DNA from: Hermodice carunculata
Taxonomy: Eukaryota; Annelida; Polychaeta; Eunicida; Amphinomidae
Length of the DNA stretch: 64,000 nucleotides
Assembly (NCBI GenBank): GCA_964020975.1
Contig: OZ026620.1
Coordinates: forward strand, 73,348,100-73,412,099
Reading direction: 5' to 3'
In this document: piece by piece, positions 13,421 to 24,449 of the stretch
Position numbering within the stretch: position 1 is the stretch's first letter
Layout: every line of letters begins with the position of its first letter
Position numbers and translations under genes: made by a program
The notes under the pieces: model-generated
Databases searched by the model: none
What the model saw: only the letters and a program-made list of their open reading frames with translations
Told to the model about the DNA's origin: nothing

Positions 13421-14985
13421 AACATGTGGCAGGACAAATCTGGACTATGAACTCAGTCCGGATCTGTCCAGTAACGTAACTCAAAAACTATTCACAAGTA
13501 TTGTCTAATATCTATCATGTAAACATCTCTGGTCCTTACCATCTAATAAATATATGGAAAAAAATCCAGTTATCTATACTTTTTCAGATACCGAAAAAAC
13601 CATCCCATTGGATCCCATGGGATCCTACTGGATATCCCATAGGATGACCTTGTATTCCATGGGATCCCATGGGATCCAATTGGATCACCAGCTTCTGGTA
13701 CATCCCATTGGATTATATTTAACACCTACAAATGCAATTAAAAGTCATAAGCCATTCACTTTCCCCTCATACATAACAGATCACGGGTTATTGTCCGTGG
13801 TGCCAATTTTGTGTAAAAGTTTAGATGACCATAATTCAGACACTAGATTTGATTACAGAGATTGTTTTGATATTCAAATCTAGTATGATTTCAGTTTGAT
13901 ATCAGTTTGCCTTCAGGTGCTTCTAAATGTTTTTATGGATTTTGTTATTTTCAAAGAAAACACCATCCTGCTTTGTTTGTACATATTCAGTCTCATTCTT
14001 TAGGACTGTCCCATTGGATTGTCCCACTGGACCATCCCATTGGATGCAGTGCAGAAATTGCACAAGTGTCAAACTTAGTATAAGTATCAAATCATATAGT
14101 GAACAATAACAAATATACAATCAAACTATTTAAAATAAGTGTTGTTTTTTTTTAAGAAAACACCCATATTTTGTTCATTAATCAATATTCATCTCCATCC
14201 TACAGGACCATCCCATTGGATGCAGTGCAGAAATTGCACAAGTGCCAAACATAGTACAAATATCAAATCATATAGTTAATAATAAATATACAATCAAACA
14301 TTTAAAATGCGTGTTTTTTTTAGAAAAAAACACCCACATTTTGTTCACTAGTCAATATTTATATCCATCCTACACGACCATCCCATTGGACTGTCCCATT
14401 GTATGCATTGCAGAAAGTGCACAAACATCTTTTATAAGTATCAAGCCAAGTGATTCACTACTATTCCAAATACAATGAGATTTTGTTTTGTTATTTCTTA
14501 AGAACACTCCATATTTTGTTCATTTGTCAATATTCATCTCCATCCTACAGGACCATCCCATTGGACGGTCCCATTGGATGCAATGCATAAAGTGCATAAA
14601 TACCTTTTACAAGTATCCAGCCAAGTGATTCACTACTACGTTGTATTCCAAATACAATGAGTTTTTGTTTTGTTATTTTTTAAGAAAACACCATATTTTG
14701 TTCACTAGTCAATATTTAACTCCATCCTACATTGGATGAAGGGCACTTACTTCTTTTTCAGGCATCAATCTGTACAGTTCGCTGCTAAAACTATATGTAT
14801 TCAAATAATTCTAATTCCAAATGGGAGCATGTTGTGTCATTTTCAAAGAATCACCAGGATCTTTTATTATATTTGTAAATACTGAACTTCATCCAATATA
14901 ACCATCCCATTGGATGAAATTTATACACACTTAACACTGGCATAATCAATTCAGATATTCCAACAAATACAACTCTTGGTCTAGG
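13421..14985 (+). repeat. Composite repeat block A (173-bp tandem units with CCCATTGGA)
   Basis: The block opens with a unique leader of about 540 bp rich in short palindromes (ATCCCATGGGAT and similar). Then come about six units spaced 170-176 bp apart, with landmarks near 14,035, 14,210, 14,379, 14,551, 14,727 and 14,902. Each unit carries ACCATCCCATTGGA or a variant, and several carry TGCAGTGCAGAAATTGCAC. The whole block recurs in reverse complement at 33,090-34,782. An 80-codon frame in the leader (about 13,647-13,883) is preserved in both copies, but it matches no protein I know, and the identity is just that of the repeat. Confidence 0.9.
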
Positions 14986-15600
14986 CTGGCTCCTGGCAGT
15001 CGCGGAGGTGGTGAGATCTTCTGTGACCCGACAATCAACTGCATGCCAACCAGCAAGATGGATGTGTATACGCTCTTTTCACCGTGTTCCGCATTTTAAA
15101 GCCAAAATTTAGCGTTATGCTGGACTCAGCTACAAGAAATAAAACCACCATCATGATCCTACTGGCATACACTATCCATCTTTTCATTTTTAATTGCTGA
15201 GTGCGGCGCAACGAGTTTTAATACCTGCAAATTGGCCAACTTTGCATCATTTTGTGCAGGAAAAATCGCAAAAAACTTGACTTTTTATTGGCTGATTTCA
15301 ATGAAAAACACATCGATGGACCTGCACGGTTCTGATTCAAATGATGAGACTGGTTGTGCACGCATAAATCCCCCCCCCCGCCCCCGTTTTTGAACTTGGT
15401 ACATTAGGACACCAGATGTAAGTGACCAGATACAAGCGAAAGTGGAACCATAGATGGATAAGCAAAGGGATGATACTTAACACGCTTTGTATTTGTCATG
15501 CCCAGTTGGCAATAAAATGAATTAGCACTCCCATTGGTAGTCCATCTATAGCACATCCCTAGTCAAACCCTAAAAAGTCCCTGCATAACAGCTAGGGTCA
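14985..15600. other. No gene recognised; unique insert in block A
   Basis: This segment has no counterpart in the inverted block at 31.6-34.8 kb, so it is probably an insertion or a block-A-specific part. A C-rich run sits at about 15,370-15,385. No coding motif is seen. Confidence 0.4.
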
Positions 15601-15605
15601 TCATT

Positions 15606-16205
15606 TAAGGAAATTTCCTTAAATTTAAAATGGCCTATTATTTAAAAATAAGGAAAGTTTCTTAAAGTCACGTTCTGTAGACAAAGGGACTTTCCTTATA
15701 CTGGTCTACAATTGAAAAATAAGGAAAGTTCCTTTAAATGGCTAAATCCGATTCTGTGTAGATTTCAGAAAGATGTATAGATTTAAGGAACTTTCCCTAA
15801 AATGGTCCTCGATTAGAAAATAAGGAAAGTGCTTTTAAATCACAATAATCACATTCTGAAAATTTCCTTAAACTGGTCTATGGTTGAAAATTGTGGAAGT
15901 TTCTTTAAATGGATAAATCACTATCCTGAAGATTTACAGACATTTCCTTAAATGGTCTATTATTAGAAAATAAGGTGAGTTCCTTAAAATATAGAAAACA
16001 CATTCTGATGAATAATTAGAGAACTTTCCTTAAACTGGCCTATCATTCTGAAACAAGGAAAGTTCCTTAAACATGTTAAAGTGACAAAATCACATATTAA
16101 AGATTTAAGGATTTTCGCTTAAATTGGTCTTGGGTTGAAAAATTATGGAACGTTCCTAAAAGCGACCAAATAACATCCTGTTGTTTTAAGGAACTTTCCT
16201 AATTT
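15606..16205. repeat. AAGGAAA/TTTCCTT palindromic tandem array
   Basis: Around eight units of roughly 75-95 bp alternate AAGGAAAGTTCCTTAAA-like palindromes with AACTTTCCTTAAACTGGTCTA-like half-sites, separated by GAAAATAAGG spacers. Each unit could form a small stem. The units are diverged, with about 15-25% differences by eye, so the array is old. Confidence 0.85.
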
Positions 16206-16664
16206 ATTTCTGCTTTTCTGCATCTTAACCATAGAGTTCAGCTATTAATGACAGGCAAAAATTGAAAATAGACCTATTCACAAAACAAAATTCAGGGTAA
16301 AAAAAGGTATTCATCCTGGGAAAAATAACTGTCCATTTTGGAAAGTTTTATTTTTTTTATATTACTAAATATCTACAGGCATGTTACATATTTAATCACC
16401 AGGCAGACTGATGAGTGCATCAATGTTAATGTCAGATATCTCAACTGAATCAATTTGAAAGTCAAACGGATTTGCCCTATTTGAATCATGAGTAGAATTG
16501 AGGAATAAAAATATTCTTTGTGCATTGCCATTAGTTATGTGCATTACATATAAGGCTTGACAAATATGGACTAGGAATCGGGTCCGGATCTGTGCATGAA
16601 CATTGCAAAAAACAAAACAAAGCAAAAAGCTGATAATCTGCATGTTAACAAGGGTGACCGTTGT

Positions 16665-16718
<54 letters not shown>
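16665..16718. repeat. TA microsatellite
   Basis: About 54 bp of TA dinucleotide. It is followed at 16,780-16,870 by more CCCATTGGA/ATCCAATGG words belonging to the block A motif family. Confidence 0.95.
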
Positions 16719-16720
<2 letters not shown>

Positions 16721-17139
16721 AAACAAAATTTCCTACGGTGTCTCAAATTCCAGATATTGGAAAATTACCTGGAATACCATGATGTCCTGTGGTATCCCAT
16801 TGGACAGCCCATGGTATCCAATGGTATCCAGCTGGATCCTATCTTTTCATTCATCCAATGGGATCCCATAATTTTTTTTCTCACACAAAACTGCTCAGAA
16901 CTAAGCTATATAAAGCCACATATTAAACTTTTACTGGTAACACATTTATTAAAGATTATCTACAAGTTTGGTTGAAAAGTTCAAACTTATTGATCAAATA
17001 TATATATAGATGTGTACATATTATTGGAGACTGTGAAATCCCAAGGTTAAGCCCTTTCCAGTAATGGTCACGTCTCCCATAGGAACCATCTTTTCAGAGT
17101 TCCTGCATGTCTTGTAATTCATTAACATGTTGTGTTCTA

Positions 17140-17425
17140 TATTTAGAGCATTCATCACCTATAAAAATCTACATTTCAGAGTCTATTTTGTGGAGAGTTC
17201 ATCAAAATGTACTTTTGTTTGGTCCAACTGTACAGTTTTATTGGCTTGACCAATGGGACTTTCCAATTGAAATATCCAATTGAAATATCCATCTGGACAA
17301 TAATATGAAAAATGTCTTTTTTTGATTGGATAATAATGTATAATTTACTTTTAGCGCATACTACCTGTTGCCTTTAGAGGTCACAAGTTAATTACAAAAA
17401 TGTGCAGTGTTACAAACGTATGAAT
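17140..17425 (+). repeat. Block A border repeat and DR1-monomer start
   Basis: The segment reading TCTATTTTGTGGAGAGTTCA then GTCCAACTGTACAG then TTGGCTTGACCAATGGGA is the reverse complement of two copies at 31,575-31,745 and 33,093-33,260. It is followed at about 17,368-17,420 by TTTAGAGGTCACAAGTTAAT and GTGCAGTGTTACAAAC, the start of the 144-bp monomer found at 31.9-33.1 kb. This shows that block A has the same internal order as block B. Confidence 0.85.
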
Positions 17426-19150
17426 TGAGTTGGATTGGTTGCATGTACCTATAGCAATTTTGGAGATATTCATGTTTTAAATTTCCAATTCCCCATCTTT
17501 TGCATAATCTGCAATATATTTTCATTTTTTTATTAATAGGCACAAATTCATGTATAGATCTGTATCCATGCCAGATTTGAAGTTTGTAAGTGTAATAGTG
17601 TTCCAGAAAAACTGGCGAACAAAATTTGGTACTAAAGAGGAAAAAATGAATGAAATTGAAGACATGCAATGTCTGTGTTGGCACACACAGACGTAAATAT
17701 GGTGGCATTTTGCAATATATTTAATGTGTGCAGGAAAAAATTATTCACATGAACAATTTTTAATGTCTGTATATCACGTTCAGAGCATTTTAAATACTTG
17801 AACACTTCTGTACCTTCCATTGATTATGTCAAAAGAAAGAGAATCATTATGTGCAGGGACAGAATTGAGAATCATTGCACGAAGCATACTTTGAAAGTCA
17901 GAGTTTGATCTCTTTGAACTTGAAAGGAAAAGAAACTTCAAACTTTCCAACTTTGTTGATACATAAGGTACAACCACATAAGAAGAAAGCTAGCAACAAT
18001 TCAAAAGCGTGAATAATAATGTTCAAGCAATATAACATTTCCTATAATCTGATAATTTCATGTACCTTATTAATGTGAATTATTAGTTGAATGTACAATG
18101 ACTTTGTGCTTTAACTTGAGCTTGCTGGTAATAACATGCACTCAAAAAAGTCATGAACTTCATTATGCACATGCGCTTTTTTATTTTGCATTTTTGTTTT
18201 TTTTTTTAATTCCGGCCATGTTCTATGAAGTACTTCAATCAAATGCCAAAACTTCAAGATTGTGTTTAGGCTGCTACTGATGACTTTTATTCTATAAGAA
18301 ATACAAGACTCACCAAAAGGGAAATCTGGCCTTGTGTAATTAATGACACAACTGCAATAGGAAAACTTGGGATCTTTTTGATCCAATTGGACAACATGGG
18401 ATACTGTTGAATCCATCTGGACCTACAGGGTACAGTGCCTTGTTTTTAACAAGTCTCTATTACACATCTGCTCAAACATATATTTTTCGAATCTCAGGAG
18501 GAGGTACAGTGCATCTGTTCCACAGAAATTTGAAGTTAATTTGTAAATTTATAGAACACAAGTCCCCCCCCCCCCAAATCTCCCAAAATGTGTTCCTCAC
18601 AGGATGTCTGGACCTACAATTGATCACAAATTGCCTTAAGTTGGGATTCCATATGCGTGGTTTCGGAAGTGAATGCTGCGCGTCAAAAATAGAAACAGCT
18701 GCATTTCTTTAAGATGATTCCATGTACGCGGTTCACGGGCGATGGTACACAAGACATCACGCGCACCACAACCAATCGCTCCATATAGCAATCGAAACGG
18801 CAACCGCATGTGAAATGCACAGGGAATTCCATCATTGGCCTATTTACATCTTGTGATGGAAACAATGGATAATTGGCCGTGTTTTGATGAAAGAGATGAC
18901 AAATTTTAGAAATCTTAAATGGAGCTGGCATTCGACAGGGATATTGTCACACAACAAACTAAGGTGCAGTGAGTGTTAACAGTTATATCAAGTACATGTA
19001 ATCTGCGGATACATTTACACCACACTGTGAAAATCTTTTCCACATATGTTGTCGAAAAGTCCTAAAGAACACAACCGTACACAGACATATAGAAAGATTA
19101 AAAAAGCCGGTACTTAACATTAAGAAATGTTTTGTCAAACTCAGCAATAA
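17425..19150. other. No gene recognised
   Basis: AT-rich DNA. A stray GATCCAATTGGACAACATGG-type motif of the block A family sits at about 18,380. Around 18,650-18,840 the DNA is richer in CpG (GCGCGTC, ACGCGGTTCACGG) but shows no exon that I recognise. Confidence 0.4.
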
Positions 19151-19159
19151 GCAAAATTA

Positions 19160-19500
19160 CACTTGTTAAACATATCTCCAATTGCATAATCAATTTGTTT
19201 CTTACAAATATATGGTTACCAAATTTATTTCCCAAATGTTGGTCACTTTGGATACATTCCACCTTCTCATTCTTGAATAAAACTCCTGCATTGGGATCAG
19301 TGTCCCGAAAATTATAAGCTTACTTTTGGAAAGATTGAAAAATACTTTGTACTCATTTCCATGCTCAGTACATATTAACATAAGCTTCTTTAATGGTGAT
19401 ATGGTGGGGGCTAAAAGAACTATATTATCGGCATAACTCAAGACACCAACAAATATGTTGAGTCTTATTAAAAGGTCATCATAATACAATGTGACCATTT
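19160..19500 (-). pseudogene. LINE reverse transcriptase remnant
   Basis: The minus-strand translation reads YYDDLLIRLN, GVLSYADNIVLLAPT and then NEYKVFFNLSKSKLIIFG. This follows the order of the non-LTR RT palm (DDLLxRL, the YADD box here changed to YADN, then the FN..KS region), with no second family giving that order. It is a fragment of about 100 codons, 5'- and 3'-incomplete, with a changed catalytic Asp and degraded downstream sequence. It is a dead LINE copy, probably CR1/L2/Jockey-superfamily, but the clade cannot be fixed from so little. Confidence 0.7.
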
Positions 19501-19726
19501 TCTTGTATCATTGTTGGTGGTATAGGAAAAAATACCGTTCAAAGAGTGCAGTACTCTTCTGCCGCCTTCAATCTCTTTTGCTGTAAGTGAATAGGAATAG
19601 TGCCCCATAGTATCAGGTATAGTGTATGATCAGAAAGCTGCTGGTAGCCTGTAGTGTAAGAGATCACGGTCATTTTGCCACTCATCAAATAATTTCACAA
19701 ATGGAGATCTTGTCATAAATTCAACA

Positions 19727-20460
19727 AATACTACTATTGTACACTTGACCTAGAGATATAAACTTGACTTTCAATAGCCTTCTAGATCACCCTATGTTGC
19801 TTCTTTTGTTTTAAGATTTAGATTTCAAGATGCACAACGTCACTCAGCAAACTTGTGATGCGTGTGTGTGACCTTGAAAGCTAGGTCAAGGTCAATTATG
19901 CTTGCACACAAAGCAAGCCTTATAGTGGTGTACTCTCATATGCAATTTGAAAGTCCTGTCTCAAAAGCTTCTGAAGTTACAGTGGTTAAAAAAAATTCAA
20001 TGAATAGGTCACTGTGACCCAGATACTTGACCTAGTGACCTACTTTTGATTCATGACACATTTTTGGTTTTGATATATGTGTGTACAAAATTTCATATAA
20101 CTGACTTAAATACTTCCTTACGTTTAACAATACCACCATCGTGCACTTGACCTTTGACCTCAATAAGTAGGTCAAATTTAGAGCTATGCTGTCGATTTTC
20201 AATAGGCTTCTGAATCACTCTATGAAGCTTCTTGTGTGTAAGCTTTAGATTGCTAGATGCAGGCTTTCAATAGTTAGATTGGTAACGTTGCTCGGCACAT
20301 GTGACCGTTGTGTGACCTTGAGAATTTGGTCAAGGTCAACTATGTTTGTTACACACAAAGAAGGCCATATAGGAGTGTAATGTCATGTGCAATTTGAATG
20401 TCCCGTCTCAAAAATTTCTGAAGTTAAGGTGGTAAAACCATGGGACAGACGAACGGACGG
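19727..20460. repeat. Two-copy GACCTTGA-type dispersed repeat
   Basis: Two direct copies (about 19,727-19,990 and 20,130-20,450, spaced about 410 bp) share GCACTTGACCT, CTTCTTGTGTG-like, GTGACCTTGA..GGTCAAGGTCAA, ATGCAATTTGAA and GTCTCAAAA words in the same order. The second ends in GACAGACGAACGGACGGCG. Such steroid-receptor-half-site-rich dispersed repeats are frequent in molluscan-type genomes. A related piece lies at 24,857-24,900. Confidence 0.75.
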
Positions 20461-20499
20461 CGTTCCCCTCTTGAATCCCAAGACATTCCCCTCTTGAAT

Positions 20500-21780
20500 C
20501 CCTCCAAGTATATACAACTTTACATGTGTAGGTAGGATCAGATCTGTGGTTAAAATTTACTGATCATTGTAAAGACCCAAGTTTCAAAAGTAATGTTGAT
20601 AGTTACATTGACCTTAGGGAGGGGGCGGGGAGGGGGGCATACCCACATTTTAGGATGAGTAGGCTCCACTGAGGTTATAAAACCCAGACCCAATGGGAAC
20701 TGAATCAATGTTATTAACAGGGGTCTTTCGGAGCTGGTATTTATAAAGTTAGTTTGTTGGCCACTTCCATTTGGTGGGGGTGGGGGGGGGGCAATTACTA
20801 AGACCCATTACAATATACAGTTGACTCTTAAAAATGGGGCATTTAGGACCAATAGTTTGAAAACTGGGGTGTTTGACAGTGATAAATGCTCACAAAACAG
20901 GCAGTCTTTCCCTGCAAAGCTTATCCCTAATGTTTAGTAATTGGAGTATACTCCCCCCCTCCCCTACTCCTAGCTGAGGTAAATTGAACTTGATAATATT
21001 ACTGTGGCTCTCTGCTTATGCCCTGCGGTCCTGTGTGACACAGGTGGCCTAGAAAAAAATAAAAGGAAAGAAAAGAAAAATAGATGAGGTGCAGGAAACC
21101 ATGCTTATCCTAACAGCTTGTGCTGCCATGTTTTCCAGGACCACAGCCAAGGCAAAGGGTCCACCACACACTCTCTCACAGCTGTGGTGGGCCCCTGGTC
21201 CTGGATATATCCCCCAACACTCATCGCTTGTAGTCCCCGCCCCCACCCCACCCCCCCACAAAAAAAAAAAAAAAAAAAAAAGAAAAAAAAAAGAAAAGAA
21301 AAAAAAAACAACTCTCATACACCCTATCCCAGGCTCTAAGGCTAAGGCATTTCCCATGGGAGACCCCATGGGAGCCCATCTAAGGGCTACCACCATTCCC
21401 GCTCCTCCCTGCACTCTCAAATTCTAATTTACCCCATCGCTATTATGTCCTATCAGTTCATTTTCTTTTCTCCCAGCACCATACCAGGTAGCTACTCTTG
21501 TGGCTAGCTGCCCAGTTACAAAAAATGTTCATTTGAAAAAGATGATGCTGATAACATTTGATACGGCTTGTCAGGAGAGAGATCACATTTCACCTTGCCA
21601 CCATCAATGCATGCATAAAGCTGTGCCTACCTTGTCTTTGGGCCAGGAAGGTCAAAATCACACTGAGCCAGTGTCCACAGTGCTGGCAGTCTCTGTGTTT
21701 AGACCAAGCAGACTAGGGCTTCATGTACCTCACTGATCTCAGTAGTATCCCATGCAAAAGTTTAGCCCATTAAAACAGAA
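20500..21780. other. No gene recognised; G-rich and A-rich tracts
   Basis: The stretch contains G-rich runs at about 20,620-20,638 and 20,777-20,791 and an A-rich tract at 21,260-21,309. An open frame across 21,089-21,427 is partly poly-Lys from the A tract. The rest has no known motif. Confidence 0.4.
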
Positions 21781-21790
21781 CTATGTTATG

Positions 21791-21793
<3 letters not shown>

Positions 21794-21884
<91 letters not shown>
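21794..21884. repeat. TA microsatellite
   Basis: About 90 bp of perfect TA. It adjoins a large AT-rich inverted repeat. Confidence 0.96.
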
Positions 21885-21886
<2 letters not shown>

Positions 21887-22345
21887 CAAACAAAAAAAAA
21901 ACAAAAACAAAAAACAAAAAAACAATACAAAAGAAAAAACGCATTTTATATATGTATATATATGTATATATGTATATATATATATATATACATATGTATG
22001 TATATATATATATATATATAAAATGCGTTAAACAAAAAACAATACAAAAGAAAAAACGCATTTTATATATGTATATATGTATATATATACATATTTATAT
22101 ACATATATATATATATACATATATGTATATACATATATAAAATGCATTTTTTCTTTTGTATTGTTTTTTGTTTTTGTTTTTTTTTTGTTTTTGTTTTTTG
22201 TTTTTTGTTTTTTTTTTGTTTGTTTTTGTTTTCTTTGGTTTGTTTTTGTTTTTGTTGTGGGTTTTTGTCGTTTTTTGTATTGTTTTGTTTTTTGTTTTTT
22301 GGTTTTTTTTTTTTGGTTTTTTTATGTTTTTTTTTTTCTTTTTTC
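21885..22345. repeat. Large AT-rich palindromic structure
   Basis: An A-rich arm (CAAAAAACAATACAAAAG then AAAAAACGCATTTTATATATG) occurs twice on the plus strand, at about 21,905-21,955 and 22,030-22,070. Its reverse complement (CATATATAAAATGCATTTTT then CTTTTGTATTG) lies at about 22,130-22,180 and runs into 160 bp of T-rich sequence. TATATG/CATATA spacers fill the centre. The strand can fold on itself at several registers. Confidence 0.85.
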
Positions 22346-23157
22346 AAGGATACAATGTGAGCTCCAATAAAGTTTCCAAACAAATTTCTTTTGATACAGT
22401 AAAAGTTGAATAGTATTTCTTATTTTTTTTACAGAAGTTACATGCTTTGAAATGCTGTAAAATGTTCTTTAGATTTGTATTTTTCACATATCACTGTACT
22501 TTTTTATTTCCCTATTTTGCAAACAATTCCTATTCAAACAATTTTATTATACTGTTTAACTGTGTTTTTACTTTCATGGTTTTGAGCCATCAGCTAAAGG
22601 TGAAAATAAGAGTACAGTGAAATTAAAGCAATTTACAGTAGTCATTGCCACTTTGGCACTAATAAAATAGGCAAAACATTTGTGTTCCTTTCAAACTTAA
22701 TGAGTGTGATATTTGAAAGGTTAATCGGGTTTGTAAAGTTCAGCTTTTGTGATCCAAAATGTAAAAAAATGTGAGATTTCATGAAAATAAGCCTATATTT
22801 CTTCTGTTTTAACAAGTCACATTCACATTATATCGTAAACTTGGGCATTTATCTGTCTGCTACTATGTTTCACTTATTCTATACTATGATGACAGGAATT
22901 GGTCCGTGGTTCTGGCACTGACTTAACCCTTAAACGGTCAGACCAGTCGTTAACGACCGGTAATCACGTGGTTTTATGCTGGGCTCACACTAGCTTAGCC
23001 TTACTTGTGTAAACAACTCATAAATCATCACCAAACTGTACACAGACAGCTGTTGTGTTTCCCCCAAGAAGCACATCGATCTATTAATGTATACCACTCC
23101 CTCTAGCGTCTCTGCTTGTCATTACCTGGGTTCCCCGGTGATTCCCTTGAGGTGCAT

Positions 23158-23320
23158 GACGTCACGAAGAGGGCAGCATCCAGCACCAGTTCAGCTGCAT
23201 GTCTCCGTCAATTATATAAAAGTGCCGAGGCTATTAACCTTAGTCAGGAGTAGGCAGGGAGGGATTATGTAGAGGAGGGGGACAGTGAAGTCGATGTTTG
23301 GTATGATGATGTAAGTATTT
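23158..23320 (+). promoter_or_regulatory. CRE + TATA box promoter-like segment
   Basis: ATGACGTCAC (a full CRE core) lies near 23,157-23,166 and a TATATAAAAG box at about 23,213-23,222. An acidic-coding stretch (EEGDSEVDVWYDD in one frame) then runs to GATGTAAGTATT, a strong splice-donor consensus at about 23,310. The layout resembles a transposase promoter with the acidic N-terminus typical of piggyBac transposases, left behind after loss of the rest. No in-frame ATG is visible for that acidic frame, so this is inference. Confidence 0.45.
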
Positions 23321-23828
23321 TGTTTATAATGAGACTGGAGCCCACAGAATTCAAGCGTATCAACGGACCATGTGGTTCCGCGGTGGCTTCCATAGCCAGT
23401 CAGTCATTCAGCTCATTGCAGCCGATCACTCACTCAATCCCTGAGTCGTACAATGCCTGCTCTTCCCAAGTACCCCCTAATGTGTTTCCCTGTCAAACCT
23501 GTGTTTATCAATAAATTTTATGAACAAGACCTTTTGCCTTGGCTCAGTTATGGAACCTTCCATTCAAACCTAAACTGTTTCTCTGCATGCACTCAATTTA
23601 CGCGGGGGGGGGGGGGGGAGCATGGTTGCAGATACATGATAAATATTTTTGTCAGTTTCAAAGACTGTGATAGGCAGCCAATAGGGAGGGCCTACTTTGC
23701 CTTTTGCACTGGACTTTTTGACTCTACAATTGCATGTACACTGTATACATGCATGGTGTCATCCACATTTGCAAACTACATATCAGTGTAAGGCCTGGCA
23801 CATATGATTGTTGATCCAATCAAGCTTT

Positions 23829-23842
23829 GTCTCCATGGCAAC
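23829..23842. promoter_or_regulatory. X-box-like (RFX) motif 1
   Basis: GTCTCCATGGCAAC resembles the RFX-factor X-box consensus (two GTTGCC-type half-sites with no gap). One half is perfect and the other diverged. Confidence 0.4.
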
Positions 23843-24066
23843 ATATTAAAATGGGGGGGGGGAAACCACACATTTTCCATAAAAATACTGCAGTGTTGTT
23901 TTATTATAGTCATTTTCTTACATAATATTGAACCTGGCACATAATCTATGAATAGTTATGGTGACTAATTTTGTTATGCAAAGTAACTGCCTGTTACCGG
24001 TTCTGCAGACTTATGAAAAAATGCAGTTTTTCCGGTTTTTAGCCAAGTACAAGCAATATTTTAACA

Positions 24067-24080
24067 GTTGCTATGGAAAC
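24067..24080. promoter_or_regulatory. X-box-like (RFX) motif 2
   Basis: GTTGCTATGGAAAC is a good match to the RFX X-box consensus GTNRCC..RGYAAC. It sits about 240 bp from motif 1, in the same transposon-like element. Confidence 0.45.
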
Positions 24081-24254
24081 AGGTCATGTGATCTATGTTT
24101 TATTTTCAAAGTTTATTGAAAGTTTATTTCTCTAGTGATCCAAATACCATGCATATGTGGAGAAAAGGGTGCTTCACATAAAATGAGGAGATACTTTGTT
24201 CTCTTATTTAGCAGATTTTAAATTATTTTTTGCCATTTATAAGCGATTAAAGTG

Positions 24255-24268
24255 GTTGCCATGGCAAC
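24255..24268. promoter_or_regulatory. X-box-like (RFX) motif 3, perfect palindrome
   Basis: GTTGCCATGGCAAC is a perfect 14-bp palindrome and a perfect ungapped X-box. It is followed at once by CAATCACGTGAC, which combines a CCAAT-like word with a CACGTG E-box. Confidence 0.5.
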
Positions 24269-24449
24269 CAATCACGTGACTATTAACAGTTTATTGCACA
24301 TAATGAAACTTCACATGCCAGGTATCATAATGATATATACTTTTGGTATGCTACAAAGAAAACTGTTCCTACTGCACTGTATTCAATGAAAATTGTTACT
24401 TCTATTTTCGCTGGTACAAAAAATAACCTGACCCTTTAAGGGTTAAGAC

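Larger units (their letters stand above)
22927..24442. mobile_element. piggyBac-like non-autonomous DNA transposon
   Basis: TTAA at 22,923-22,926 and 24,443-24,446 flanks terminal inverted repeats. The left end is CCCTTAAACGGTCAG and the right end in reverse complement is CCCTTAAAGGGTCAG, differing at one of 15 positions. TTAA target duplication with CCC-starting termini is the hallmark of the piggyBac superfamily. The 1.5-kb interior has no transposase domain that I can see. It carries a CRE plus TATA promoter-like stretch near the left end, a G15 run at 23,605-23,619, and three X-box-like palindromes in the right half. An inner CAGTCGTTAACGACCGG palindrome lies just inside the left end. It is best read as an internally deleted or MITE-like copy. 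The near-matching ends suggest moderate age. Confidence 0.8.

Noticed and set aside
13554-13883. 109-codon frame, with an 80-codon portion repeated at 34,331-34,570 on the other strand
   Set aside because: Conservation is explained by the two inverted copies of the repeat block; no domain, and many palindromic ATCCCATGGGAT words in the frame.
21089-21427. 112-codon frame on plus and 123-codon frame on minus
   Set aside because: Both run through an A-rich tract and overlap on opposite strands; no recognisable domain.
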